Positions 1 through 8,460 of a DNA stretch of 64,000 nt are shown in pieces. The translations under genes and the position numbers were made by a program. The notes beneath the pieces are model-generated. The model made no database searches. It had not been told where the DNA came from and saw nothing but the letters and a program-made list of their open reading frames with translations. This DNA comes from Pseudoalteromonas sp. MMG007 (lineage in GTDB: Bacteria > Pseudomonadota > Gammaproteobacteria > Enterobacterales > Alteromonadaceae), in NCBI RefSeq assembly GCF_018100985.1, contig NZ_JAGJEI010000002.1, positions 124,001 through 188,000 on the forward strand, in the 5' to 3' direction. Within the stretch, counting starts at the first letter, position 1. Each line of letters starts with the position of its first letter.

Positions 1-689
1 ACAGCTGCACGCGATGCTCCAAGGGCTGCACCTAGCTTATCGGCAATACCGTTTAATAACGCAAAATTTTCGCCATTTTGCATACCACGACCACCCGATA
101 TAACCACCTCTGCTGCGGTAAGCTCTGGGCGCTCTGATTCAGTTTGCTCAACGCTTACAAACGTACTTAACTGTGAGTCCGATACGGTATCTAACGTATT
201 AATACTTACAGCGGCTTGCTCGCCTTGTAAATCAAAGCTACTTGCGCGCACGGTAATAACCTTTTTTGCATCAAGTGATTTAACTGTCGCAATAGCATTA
301 CCGGCATAAATTGGGCGTTTAAATGTATCAGCATCTACTACATCAATTATTTCTGAAATTTGAGCAACATCTAAAAGCGCTGCTACACGTGGCATAAAAT
401 TTTTGCCCGTGGTAGTGGCGCTTGTCACGATATGACTGTAGTTATCAGCAAGGCTCAATACTAAGTCTGTCATGCTTTCGGCGATTTGGTGCTCGTAAAC
501 AGCGTTGTCTGCTGATAGTACCGCATTAACACCCGCAATGGTTGCTAGCTTTTCGCTCATAGCGCTTATATTTAAACCTGCAACAAGTACATCTACGTCT
601 AAGCCTAATTTAACAGCGGCATTAATTGTTTTTGAGGTTTCTGGTTTTAAGGCACCGTTATCGTGCTCTGCAATTACAAGTGTTTTCAT
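1..689 (-). CDS. etfA: Electron transfer flavoprotein alpha subunit, 3' end cut by window edge
   Basis: My translation of the reverse strand from the ATG at 689 stays open to base 1, giving about 229 residues. It starts MKTLVIAEHDNG and near the edge reads VISGGRGMQNGENFALL, the usual ETF-alpha stretch leading into the FAD-binding domain. That C-terminal domain lies outside the window. EtfA pairs with EtfB to carry electrons from acyl-CoA dehydrogenases to ETF-ubiquinone oxidoreductase. The ATG abuts the etfB stop codon, so the two are surely one operon and probably translationally coupled. The partner subunit just upstream and the ETF-QO gene across the divergent promoter support the call. 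Confidence 0.93.
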   Translation of the reverse strand, partial: MKTLVIAEHDNGALKPETSKTINAAVKLGLDVDVLVAGLNISAMSEKLATIAGVNAVLSADNAVYEHQIAESMTDLVLSLADNYSHIVTSATTTGKNFMPRVAALLDVAQISEIIDVVDADTFKRPIYAGNAIATVKSLDAKKVITVRASSFDLQGEQAAVSINTLDTVSDSQLSTFVSVEQTESERPELTAAEVVISGGRGMQNGENFALLNGIADKLGAALGASRAA

Positions 690-1439
690 TTAAATCACCT
701 TTGCCTCTGTTTTAAGTTTTTCTACAAGCTGTGCTACATCTTCTACAATAATGCCACCACTGCGTTTAGCTGGCTCCTCTACGCTTACAAGTTGTATGCG
801 CGGCGCTAAATCAACGCCTAACGAGTCGGCTGCAATAACTTCAAGCGGCTTACGTTTTGCTTTCATTATATTGGGTAATGATGCATAGCGAGGCTCATTT
901 AAGCGTAAGTCGGTAGTAACAATAGCTGGTAAGCTAAGTGCTACCGTTTGCAGGCCACCGTCTACCTCTCGGGTTACGTTTACTTTGTTATTTTCGATAA
1001 CGACTTTTGATGCAAACGTACCTTGTCCACGATTTGTTAAGGCAGCAAGCATTTGTCCCGTTTGGTTATTATCGGAATCGATAGACTGTTTTCCTAAAAT
1101 AACCAGCTCGGGGGCTTCTTGCTCAACAATTTTTGCAAGGAGCTTAGCAATATGAAGTGACTCTAATTTTTCATCGGTTTCGATGTGAATTGCTTTGTCG
1201 GCACCTAGGGCAAGTGCCGTACGTAATTGCTCTTGCGATGCTTTAGCGCCAATGGTTACAGCAACTACTTCTGATGCTGTGCCTGCTTCTTTTAAGCGTA
1301 TAGCTTCTTCAATAGCAATTTCGCAAAAAGGGTTCATTGCCATTTTTACGTTAGCTAAATCAACATCGCTATTATCACTTTTAACGCGAGCTTTTACGTT
1401 GTAGTCGATAACTCTTTTTATTGGTACGAGAACTTTCAT
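690..1439 (-). CDS. etfB: Electron transfer flavoprotein beta subunit
   Basis: This 249-residue protein starts [16 protein letters not shown], the typical EtfB start, and is of normal family length. EtfB binds AMP and forms the soluble heterodimeric flavoprotein with EtfA. The segment around residues 180-205 ([20 protein letters not shown]) matches the conserved recognition-loop region that contacts partner dehydrogenases. A good Shine-Dalgarno, GGAGT, sits just upstream of the ATG. The gene leads etfBA and faces the ETF-QO gene across a 206-bp gap holding two LiuR-like palindromes. Regulation by branched-chain amino acid or fatty-acid catabolism is therefore likely but inferred. Confidence 0.95.
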   Translation of the reverse strand: MKVLVPIKRVIDYNVKARVKSDNSDVDLANVKMAMNPFCEIAIEEAIRLKEAGTASEVVAVTIGAKASQEQLRTALALGADKAIHIETDEKLESLHIAKLLAKIVEQEAPELVILGKQSIDSDNNQTGQMLAALTNRGQGTFASKVVIENNKVNVTREVDGGLQTVALSLPAIVTTDLRLNEPRYASLPNIMKAKRKPLEVIAADSLGVDLAPRIQLVSVEEPAKRSGGIIVEDVAQLVEKLKTEAKVI

Positions 1440-1469
1440 AGGAACTCCATAATTATTTAAACCTACAAG

Positions 1470-1485
1470 GTAACGTGCACGTCAA
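1470..1485. promoter_or_regulatory. LiuR-like palindrome, etfB-proximal
   Basis: The sequence GTAACGTGCACGTCAA is an imperfect palindrome centred on ACGTGCACGT, about 30 bp upstream of etfB. It shares the ACGT-N2-ACGT core with the second site in this gap and with the one before the bkd operon. That core matches what I recall of LiuR (MerR-family regulator of branched-chain amino acid catabolism) operators in Alteromonadales. Assignment to LiuR is inference, since no liuR gene is in the window. Confidence 0.5.
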
Positions 1486-1518
1486 CTTATTTATTTTATG
1501 AAATCAGACTACTTCCTG

Positions 1519-1534
1519 TTGACGTAAACGTCAA
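1519..1534. promoter_or_regulatory. LiuR-like palindrome between etfB and ETF-QO genes
   Basis: TTGACGTAAACGTCAA has perfect 7-bp arms (TTGACGT/ACGTCAA) around two central bases. It lies between the divergent etfB and ETF-QO starts, 34 bp from the first site. Having two sites in one divergent gap fits separate control of each promoter. The similarity to the bkd-upstream palindrome is visible directly; the identity of the regulator is inferred. Confidence 0.6.
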
Positions 1535-1645
1535 CCTAAAATAACCTTAAACTATTCACAGCCTGTAATGTTTAATGTGCAAGTATTAAAAAGGCTGCAT
1601 TGCTTATCTAATTTAGCTAAGCCCGTCATTGATTGAGAGGTTATT

Positions 1646-3292
1646 ATGGTCGAACGTGAAACCATGGAATTTGATGTAGTAATTGTAGGAGCAGGCCCTG
1701 CTGGACTAGCTAGTGCAATTAAACTCGCGCAATTAGCACAAGAAAAACAACAAGAGTGCATGATTTGCGTAGTAGAAAAAGGCTCTGAAGTGGGTGCACA
1801 TGTACTCTCTGGCGCCGTATTTGAAACAAAAGCGCTTGATGAGCTACTGCCAAATTGGCAAGAATTGGGTGCGCCTGTTTCAACTAAAGTAACTAACGAT
1901 GAAATCTACTGGTTTAATAACGAGCAAAAAGCGACATCAATCCCCCACTTCGCTACACCTAAAACATTTCATAATGATGGTAACTACATTGTGTCTATGG
2001 GTAACGTATGTCGATGGCTTGCAGAACAAGCCGAAGGTTTAGGTGTAGAAATATTCCCAGGTTTTAGCGCTCACTCCTTAATTATTGAAGATGAAGCCGT
2101 TAAAGGCATTAATACTGGCGATATGGGAGTCGATAAAGACGGTAACGAGAAAGACGGTTATATGCCCGGTATGGAGCTTCGTGCTAAATACACTATTTTT
2201 GCTGAAGGCTGTCGAGGCCATTTGGGCAAACAGCTTATAAACCAGTTTGCACTCGATGCCGATGCATCTCCTCAGCATTACGGTTTGGGTTTTAAAGAGA
2301 TTTGGCAAATTGATGAAAGCAAACATGAGCTAGGTAAAGTAATACATGGTACAGGTTGGCCACTTGCAGGCGATACCAACGGTGGTGCATTTATGTATCA
2401 CAGTGAAAATAACCAAGTTGTGGTTGGCTTAATAGTTGACCTAAATTACTCGAACCCGCATTTAAGTCCGTTTGATGAGTTTCAACGAATGAAACACCAC
2501 CCTGTATTTAAAAACGTACTTGAAGGCGGTGAACGTATTGCTTATGGCGCACGTGCAATTGCAAAAGGTGGCTTACATTCACTACCTAAAATGAATTTTG
2601 CGGGTGGCTTATTAGTTGGTTGTAATGCAGGCACACTCAATTTTGCAAAAATAAAAGGTAACCATACCGCAATGAAATCGGGAATGGTGGCAGCCGAGGT
2701 CATTTTTGATGCACTACAAAATAATATGGCTAATACTGATTTAACCGAGTTTAAGGCAGCATTTGAAAACTCGTGGGCATATAAGGAGCTATATCAATCA
2801 CGCAATTTTGGCCCAGCAATGCACAAGCTAGGAAAATTTGTAGGCGGTGCTTATAATACGCTTGATCAAAACCTATTTAATGGCGCGTTACCGTTTACAT
2901 TTAAAGATAATACACCCGATCACTCTACCCTTGCTGATGCTAACGCCGCTGACAAAATAGCGTATCCAAAGCCAGATGGACAATTGAGCTTTGATAAACT
3001 CTCGAGCGTGTTTTTATCAAACACAAACCACGAAGAATCTCAGCCATGTCATTTAAAATTAAAAGATGCGTCTATTCCTATTACAGTTAACTTGGTTAAA
3101 TTTGATGAACCTGCACAACGTTACTGTCCGGCTGGCGTATACGAAGTGCAAAAAGTTGAAGGTGAAAACCAGTTTGTGATTAATGCTCAAAACTGCGTGC
3201 ACTGTAAAACCTGCGATATTAAAGATCCTAGCCAAAATATTACTTGGGTAACACCTGAAGGCGCTGGTGGCCCTAACTACCCTAATATGTAA
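1646..3292 (+). CDS. Electron transfer flavoprotein-ubiquinone oxidoreductase
   Basis: This 548-residue membrane-associated flavoprotein takes electrons from reduced ETF and passes them to ubiquinone. The N-terminus has a Rossmann FAD motif, GAGPAGLA, at about residues 15-22. The C-terminal ferredoxin-like part carries the 4Fe-4S cysteines (RYCPAG followed by NCVHCKTCDIKDP). The ending GGPNYPNM is characteristic of the family, and the length is normal. GAGAGG lies 5 bases before the chosen ATG; a second ATG six codons on is also possible. The gene is divergent from etfBA, its direct electron donor, and is followed by a strong terminator. Confidence 0.96.
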   Translation: MVERETMEFDVVIVGAGPAGLASAIKLAQLAQEKQQECMICVVEKGSEVGAHVLSGAVFETKALDELLPNWQELGAPVSTKVTNDEIYWFNNEQKATSIPHFATPKTFHNDGNYIVSMGNVCRWLAEQAEGLGVEIFPGFSAHSLIIEDEAVKGINTGDMGVDKDGNEKDGYMPGMELRAKYTIFAEGCRGHLGKQLINQFALDADASPQHYGLGFKEIWQIDESKHELGKVIHGTGWPLAGDTNGGAFMYHSENNQVVVGLIVDLNYSNPHLSPFDEFQRMKHHPVFKNVLEGGERIAYGARAIAKGGLHSLPKMNFAGGLLVGCNAGTLNFAKIKGNHTAMKSGMVAAEVIFDALQNNMANTDLTEFKAAFENSWAYKELYQSRNFGPAMHKLGKFVGGAYNTLDQNLFNGALPFTFKDNTPDHSTLADANAADKIAYPKPDGQLSFDKLSSVFLSNTNHEESQPCHLKLKDASIPITVNLVKFDEPAQRYCPAGVYEVQKVEGENQFVINAQNCVHCKTCDIKDPSQNITWVTPEGAGGPNYPNM

Positions 3293-3362
3293 CTATTTTA
3301 TGCACAAAAGGGCATTTAAACCCTATCTTTTACATATAAATTATAAACCTATCCTAAATTGC

Positions 3363-3383
3363 AGGGGCTTCGGCCCCTTTTTT
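3363..3383 (+). terminator. Rho-independent terminator after ETF-QO gene
   Basis: A 6-bp stem AGGGGC/GCCCCT closes a TTCG tetraloop and is followed by a run of T residues. It sits 70 bp after the ETF-QO stop. Confidence 0.9.
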
Positions 3384-3425
3384 GCGGTATGCTCATAGCT
3401 ATGTTTAATAAAGTGAGTATTTAAT

Positions 3426-3890
3426 ATGCCGTCGTCAAAAGTTGTTTTTCGTTTTTTAGCCGAGCCCACCGATGTAAATTTTGGTGGTAAAGTCCACGGT
3501 GGAGCTGTAATGAAGTGGATTGACCAAGCTGGTTATGCATGCGCAGCGGGTTGGAGTGGTCATTACTGTGTAACTGTATCGGTTGCTGGTGTTAAATTTA
3601 GGCGCCCTATTCTAGTTGGCCAAATTGTAGAGGTTGAAGCTAAAATCGCCCATACAGGCAGAAGTAGTATGCAAATATTTATACAAGTTCGCTGTGGCGA
3701 TCCTAAAACACAAAACATGGTTGAAACAAATCACTGTGTTATTAGCTTTATTGCTATGGACGAAACCGGCTACCCTATCGAAGTACCTTCATTTAAAGCG
3801 GTCACAGAAGAAGATATAAAATTAGAAAACTACGCAATAAAAATGAAAGAAATTGCGATAGAGACTGAAAACCTATTACACGAAGTATAA
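3426..3890 (+). CDS. Acyl-CoA thioesterase, YciA-like hotdog fold
   Basis: This 154-residue protein resembles the YciA/BACH acyl-CoA hydrolases. It shows the motif NFGGKVHGGAVMKWIDQAGY at about residues 18-37, where the hotdog helix and catalytic acidic residue lie, and then VKFRRPILVGQIVEVEAKI, the typical second part of the fold. Such enzymes hydrolyse acyl-CoAs to free acid and CoA in the cytosol. The gene lies alone between two terminators, so it probably has its own promoter. Its place beside ETF-QO fits acyl-CoA metabolism but proves nothing about substrate, and chain-length preference cannot be read from the sequence. Confidence 0.85.
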   Translation: MPSSKVVFRFLAEPTDVNFGGKVHGGAVMKWIDQAGYACAAGWSGHYCVTVSVAGVKFRRPILVGQIVEVEAKIAHTGRSSMQIFIQVRCGDPKTQNMVETNHCVISFIAMDETGYPIEVPSFKAVTEEDIKLENYAIKMKEIAIETENLLHEV

Positions 3891-4011
3891 ACAACTCTAA
3901 TTTTAATAGGGCTAAACAGCCCTGTAAAAATCTCATAGTACTTTGTAAAACATTCAACTTGAGTTAGAAAACAAAAATATTTAAAAGTTCAATTTGATTA
4001 CAAAACAATCT

Positions 4012-4057
4012 AAACGCCATTTAATTTAATATTAAAGTATTAAATATGGCGTTTTTT
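4012..4057 (+). terminator. Hairpin terminator downstream of thioesterase gene
   Basis: The arms AAACGCCAT (4012-4020) and ATGGCGTTT (4046-4054) are perfectly complementary and run into further TTAAT/ATTAA pairing. A T run follows on the plus strand. It lies 120 bp after the stop. A smaller hairpin at 3908-3923 (AGGGCT/AGCCCT) has no T tract. Confidence 0.6.
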
Positions 4058-4149
4058 AGTATGGTTTTAACATTGGCACGCCAGCTGCAACTGGATAATT
4101 GTCGTTTGATGAGATTAATCAAACATTTATTATTTAAAGGAGCTATTCA

Positions 4150-4719
4150 ATGATTAAAACACTTTCTCTTTCTGCACTTGCTTTAGCAACAATGGGTTTT
4201 AACTCTGCAGCACACGCTGATATTGCCGATTTCGACTCTCCTCGTATTTACACCGGTATTGGTTACGGACAATATTCTTTTGAGTTTGAAGATAGCGACA
4301 ACGACACTGACTTTGACGACGATGCACAAATGCTAAAAGGTTACGTCGGCACACAATTTAATGAATATTTAAGCTTAGAGCTTGCTTATCAAAATTTTGA
4401 TGAAGTGAGCGATATAGACAATAAAGCTGAGATTGATGGTGTATCACTAGCAGCACGCCTAGGTTTACCGATCAGCGAAAGCTTCTCTGTATACGCAAAA
4501 GGCGGTTGGTTTGAATGGGATGCAGACTATGAGCAAGAACTACCTGTAGGCAGCATTTCAGCTTCTCAAGATGGCGGCGATGTATTTTACGGTGCTGGTA
4601 TCGAGTACGCTCTAACAACAAACGTGCAATTTCGTTTAGAATATGAGCGCTTCAAACTAGGTGATGACATTGACCCTGATATGGATGTTGCATCTGTTTC
4701 AGTTCAGTACATGTTTTAA
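4150..4719 (+). CDS. Outer-membrane beta-barrel protein, OmpA-like/porin family
   Basis: This 189-residue protein has a clear Sec signal peptide (MIKTLSLSALALATMGFNSA, cleavage probably after AHA at about residue 23). The mature part is acidic and built of alternating beta strands with repeated aromatic residues, such as YTGIGYGQYSFEFED and LSLELAYQNF. It ends in VSVQYMF, a terminal aromatic residue typical of the BAM beta-signal. This suggests an eight-stranded OmpW/OmpX/OmpA-transmembrane-like barrel without a periplasmic domain. The aspartate-rich loop DSDNDTDFDDD near residues 47-57 may bind cations. AAAGGAG gives a strong ribosome binding site. The exact function is unknown. Confidence 0.85.
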   Translation: MIKTLSLSALALATMGFNSAAHADIADFDSPRIYTGIGYGQYSFEFEDSDNDTDFDDDAQMLKGYVGTQFNEYLSLELAYQNFDEVSDIDNKAEIDGVSLAARLGLPISESFSVYAKGGWFEWDADYEQELPVGSISASQDGGDVFYGAGIEYALTTNVQFRLEYERFKLGDDIDPDMDVASVSVQYMF

Positions 4720-4740
4720 TTAAACATTACTCTATTTAAA

Positions 4741-4766
4741 AAGGTAAGCTTATGCTTGCCTTTTTT
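4741..4766 (+). terminator. Rho-independent terminator after beta-barrel gene
   Basis: AAGGTAAGC pairs with GCTTGCCTT (one G-T pair) around a TTAT loop and is followed by six T residues, just after the outer-membrane protein stop. Confidence 0.85.
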
Positions 4767-4918
4767 GTTTTGTAATCCTTCTAATAACATTATAAACTAA
4801 TCAGTCTATTTAATTCTTTTATACCAGTAAGTCTATAAATAATTAACTTGCTGTCATTAATGCCATAACTACTAAATAAAGGTAGAATAACGCCCTATTT
4901 TATTATTACCTGAGTACT

Positions 4919-5623
4919 ATGAGCGATTACAGCATTTCGGCAATAGGCCATATTCAATCTCCATACAAACAAAAATTTGCCATTCCTAGGCAGCCTCGAT
5001 TAGTACCAGAAGCTAAAGCTAAACTTATATTTACATCTGAGTTTAATCGTGAAGAGTTTGTACGTGGAATTGATGAATTTACTCATATATGGTTGCTATT
5101 TAGATTTCATGAAACCGCTGATAAGGGCTTCTCCGCTATGGTACGTCCTCCTCGATTAGGCGGTAATGAACGAAAAGGTGTGTTTGCTACACGCGCTACC
5201 TTTAGACCTAACGCCATTGGTATGAGCGCTGTAAAACTTGAAGGAATTGAATATAAAAATGGGCAGCTTAGTTTATTGCTTGCCGGCATAGACTTACTTG
5301 ATGGCACACCCATAATAGATATAAAACCCTACTTACCTTATTCAGATGCAATGCAAGATGCCAGTGCAGGGTTTGCCGATACACGCCCAGAAACACAAAT
5401 GAGTGTGGAGTTTACGCCTGAAGTTACCTCTTTTATTGAGCAGCAAACGCAATACCCCGATTTGCTCAACTTTATTAGTAATGTTTTAAAACAAGATCCT
5501 CGCCCTGCTTATAAAAAACAAAAAGATGGCGAGCAAAGTTATGGAATGACTTTGTATGATTATAATATTCGCTGGCAAGTTAATGGCGAACATAACGTAG
5601 TAACAAGTATAGAAAAAAGCTAA
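4919..5623 (+). CDS. trmO: tRNA (adenine(37)-N6)-methyltransferase TrmO
   Basis: This 234-residue member of the TsaA/TrmO family N6-methylates t6A37 in tRNA-Thr using SAM. It has IGHIQSPYKQKFAIPRQP near the N-terminus, the central block RPPRLGGNERKGVFATRATF, and RPNAIGMSAVKLEG. It also has DLLDGTPIIDIKPYLPYSD, which forms the beta-barrel SAM site. The C-terminal extension with DPRPAYKKQ is typical of gammaproteobacterial members. The gene precedes proS in the same direction with an 88-bp gap and no evident terminator, so co-transcription of two tRNA-related genes is possible. The Shine-Dalgarno is weak. Confidence 0.93.
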   Translation: MSDYSISAIGHIQSPYKQKFAIPRQPRLVPEAKAKLIFTSEFNREEFVRGIDEFTHIWLLFRFHETADKGFSAMVRPPRLGGNERKGVFATRATFRPNAIGMSAVKLEGIEYKNGQLSLLLAGIDLLDGTPIIDIKPYLPYSDAMQDASAGFADTRPETQMSVEFTPEVTSFIEQQTQYPDLLNFISNVLKQDPRPAYKKQKDGEQSYGMTLYDYNIRWQVNGEHNVVTSIEKS

Positions 5624-5711
5624 ATAACTCACTTAGCGCTTTAGTGTAAAAGCATCCGCTGGTAAACTTAAGCTCTATTAAAAGAACATATTACTCTATT
5701 TCGGAAAAATA

Positions 5712-7436
5712 ATGCGTACCAGTCAATATATACTCGCAACACTTAAAGAAACGCCATCAGATGCTGAAATTGTATCGCATCAGTTAATGCTTAGAGCCGG
5801 TATGATCCGTCGCGTCGCTTCGGGTTTATACACTTGGTTACCCTCTGGTTTACGTGTACTACGTAAAGTAGAAACTATTGTACGTGAAGAAATGGACAAA
5901 GCAGGCGCTATTGAAATGCTAATGCCTGTTATACAGCCTGCAGATTTATGGGAAGAGTCAGGTCGTTGGAGTGAATTTGGTCCAGAGCTTATACGCTTTA
6001 CTGACCGTCACAACCGCACATTTGCACTTGGCCCAACACATGAAGAAGTAATTACTGATTTTGTTCGTAAAGAAATTAGCAGCTACAAGCAACTGCCAAT
6101 TACATTGTACCAAGTTCAAACAAAAGTACGTGACGAGCGCCGTCCTCGCTTTGGTGTAATGCGTGCTCGTGAATTTACAATGAAAGATGCATACTCATTT
6201 CACTTAAGCGAAGAATGTTTAGATGCTACTTATAAAGCAATGCACCAAGCATATTGTAATATTTTTGAGCGTTTAGGCCTTGATTACCGCCCTGTTATCG
6301 CAGATACAGGTTCGATTGGTGGCAGTGTTTCTCATGAGTTTCATGTACTTGCTGAATCAGGCGAAGATGCTATTGCCTTCAGTGATGGTAGCGATTACGC
6401 CGCTAATATTGAAAAAGCAGAAGCGCTTGCTCCAAACGTTTCACGCCCAGAGGCAACAAAAGAGCTAAAAGCATTTCCGACACCAGACGCTAAAACTATT
6501 AGCGAGCTTAAAAAACATTACGGCGTTAAACCACATCGTGGCGTTAAAACGTTAATTGTTTACGGCACGCCTGATGAAAACGATGTACGTGGTTTAGTGG
6601 CGCTTGTACTTCGTGGCGATCATGATTTAAATGAACTAAAAGCCGAAAAGCACCCACTTGTTGACTCGCCTCTTGAAATGGCTACGGAAGCAGACATAGT
6701 TGACGCTATTGGCGCAAAACCAGGTTCACTTGGCCCTGTTGGCTTATCAATGCCTATTATTGTTGATAGAACAGCAAATGTAATGGCTGATTTTGTAGCT
6801 GGCGCTAATAAAGATGACGAACACTTTAGCGGTATTAACTGGGATCGCGACGTAACTAACTACGAAGTTGCCGATATCCGCAATATTGTTGAAGGTGACG
6901 CTAGCCCATGTGGTCAAGGTAATCTTCAAATTAAACGTGGTATTGAAGTAGGCCATATTTTTCAGCTGGGTACTAAGTACTCAGAGGCAATGAAGGCAGG
7001 TGTATTAAGCGAATCCGGTAAAAACCAAGTTATGACTATGGGTTGTTATGGTATTGGTGTATCTCGTATTGTTGCAGCGGCTATTGAGCAAAACAATGAT
7101 GACTACGGTATTAAATGGCCGCAACCAATTGCACCATTTGATTTAGCAATCGTACCGATGAATATGCACAAATCTCATCGTATTCCTGATATTGCTAATA
7201 ACCTTTATCAAGGTTTAAAAGATGCCGGCCTTGATGTGTTATTTGACGACCGTAAAGAGCGCCCAGGTGTTATGTTTAATGATATGGAACTGATTGGTGT
7301 TCCTTATACATTGGTTATTGGCGAACGTAACCTTGACGAAAATAAAGTTGAACTTAAAAATCGTCATACCGGTGAAAAGCTTATGGTTGATATAGACACC
7401 GCAGTTGAAGTTATTAAGGCCACCGTAAAAGGTTAA
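5712..7436 (+). CDS. proS: Proline--tRNA ligase, bacterial type with editing insertion
   Basis: This 574-residue class II aminoacyl-tRNA synthetase charges tRNA-Pro. Motif 1 lies near [16 protein letters not shown], motif 2 in [20 protein letters not shown] (about 140-160), and motif 3 in [16 protein letters not shown] (about 445-460). An INS editing domain that hydrolyses Ala-tRNA-Pro fills roughly residues 230-400. A C-terminal anticodon-binding domain ends the protein. Length and layout match the E. coli enzyme. A terminator follows directly. Confidence 0.98.
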   Translation: MRTSQYILATLKETPSDAEIVSHQLMLRAGMIRRVASGLYTWLPSGLRVLRKVETIVREEMDKAGAIEMLMPVIQPADLWEESGRWSEFGPELIRFTDRHNRTFALGPTHEEVITDFVRKEISSYKQLPITLYQVQTKVRDERRPRFGVMRAREFTMKDAYSFHLSEECLDATYKAMHQAYCNIFERLGLDYRPVIADTGSIGGSVSHEFHVLAESGEDAIAFSDGSDYAANIEKAEALAPNVSRPEATKELKAFPTPDAKTISELKKHYGVKPHRGVKTLIVYGTPDENDVRGLVALVLRGDHDLNELKAEKHPLVDSPLEMATEADIVDAIGAKPGSLGPVGLSMPIIVDRTANVMADFVAGANKDDEHFSGINWDRDVTNYEVADIRNIVEGDASPCGQGNLQIKRGIEVGHIFQLGTKYSEAMKAGVLSESGKNQVMTMGCYGIGVSRIVAAAIEQNNDDYGIKWPQPIAPFDLAIVPMNMHKSHRIPDIANNLYQGLKDAGLDVLFDDRKERPGVMFNDMELIGVPYTLVIGERNLDENKVELKNRHTGEKLMVDIDTAVEVIKATVKG

Positions 7437-7465
7437 TTAATAGTTTAACAAGCTTATAAACAGAT

Positions 7466-7491
7466 AGCCGCTTTAATTAGCGGCTTTTTTA
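7466..7491 (+). terminator. Rho-independent terminator after proS
   Basis: AGCCGC and GCGGCT pair around an 8-nt loop, TTTAATTA, followed by six T residues, about 30 bp past the proS stop. Confidence 0.9.
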
Positions 7492-7595
7492 TATTAGTTT
7501 TTAGCATGTAATGTCATGTAGGCTTAGCCAAAGTGCCTTATAAATGTCACGCGGCTTATCTAAAGTGGATAATTATTCCACTATGTGTAGATGAC

Positions 7596-8423
7596 ATGAC
7601 AGATAAATTAAACGCAGATAAGCAACACTATCCTGCGGTATGGATTTCCGACATACACTTGGGGTTTAAAGATTGTAAAGCACAATACCTGCTAGATTTT
7701 TTAAACTCAATTGAATGCGATACGCTTTATTTAGTCGGCGATATTGTTGATTTGTGGTCACTAAAACGCCAGTTTTATTGGCCCCCTTCTCACTACCAAG
7801 TACTTAACTGTATACAACAAAAAGCACTGGATGGCACACGTGTTATTTATATCCCTGGAAATCACGATGACACATTTCGACAGTATCTTGACCAAACAAT
7901 GTGTGGTGTAGAAATACACCAGCAATATATTCATACCACTGAAGCTAATAAACGGTTTTTACTTATGCACGGTGATGAATTTGATACCGCAACACGCTAT
8001 AGCAAACTCATTAGCATTGCAGGAGATGCTGGCTATGATTTTTTGCTGTTTTTAAATCGTTGGACTAACCGGATTAGAAAAGCATACGGAGGAAACTACT
8101 ACTCACTTCCCGCCTATATAAAAGCACGGGTACATAAAGCCCAAGCGGCAATCACAGCCTTTGAAGATGCCGCTATACACGAAGCTAAAAAACAGAAGGT
8201 GGATGGAATAATTTGTGGACATATTCACCATCCTAAAATCAAGGTTGAAGATGGCATAGTGTATTGCAACGATGGTGATTGGATAGAAAGCTGTACTGCA
8301 CTAGTAGAGCAGAAAAACGGTAAAATAGGATTGCTACATTGGTCAGATACACAAAAAATACTACAAAGCGCAGAAGTAAATAATACTGCTACACTCGTAA
8401 AACCAAACAAGTCAGCGGCCTAA
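7596..8423 (+). CDS. Calcineurin-like phosphoesterase, LpxH-like (UDP-2,3-diacylglucosamine diphosphatase family)
   Basis: This 275-residue metallophosphoesterase has all the family's metal-ligand motifs: SDIHLGF, GDIVDLW, GNHDD, HGDEFD and CGHIHHP. It resembles the LpxH-like proteins that cleave UDP-2,3-diacylglucosamine in lipid A synthesis, but true lpxH usually lies elsewhere in this group, so the substrate is open. I chose the ATG at 7596 over a GTG at 7533: the family fold starts at HYPAVWISDIHLG, and a hairpin (AGTGGA 7564-7569, TCCACT 7577-7582) lies between the two starts. The ribosome site is weak. The 3' end converges on the sensor kinase gene with only 37 bp between. Confidence 0.85.
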   Translation: MTDKLNADKQHYPAVWISDIHLGFKDCKAQYLLDFLNSIECDTLYLVGDIVDLWSLKRQFYWPPSHYQVLNCIQQKALDGTRVIYIPGNHDDTFRQYLDQTMCGVEIHQQYIHTTEANKRFLLMHGDEFDTATRYSKLISIAGDAGYDFLLFLNRWTNRIRKAYGGNYYSLPAYIKARVHKAQAAITAFEDAAIHEAKKQKVDGIICGHIHHPKIKVEDGIVYCNDGDWIESCTALVEQKNGKIGLLHWSDTQKILQSAEVNNTATLVKPNKSAA

Positions 8424-8433
8424 CCACTGACTT
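8409..8433. terminator. Weak hairpin between convergent phosphoesterase and kinase genes
   Basis: AAGTCAG and CTGACTT form 7-bp arms around an 11-nt loop, spanning the phosphoesterase stop codon. No real T tract follows on either strand, so terminator function is doubtful. Confidence 0.3.
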
Positions 8434-8460
8434 ATCAAATCACACTCCTTAAAACGCTAG

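Noticed and set aside
4081-4094. CCAGCTGCAACTGG near-palindrome upstream of the beta-barrel gene
   Set aside because: Short, single copy and matches no regulator I know.
4105-4123. TTTGAT-N7-ATCAAA inverted repeat before the beta-barrel gene, FNR-like
   Set aside because: FNR needs TTGAT-N4-ATCAA; the spacer here is 7, so an FNR site is not supported.
7583-7594. Three-codon ORF (ATG TGT AGA TGA) just before the LpxH-like start
   Set aside because: Too short to distinguish from chance, and no ribosome site precedes it.
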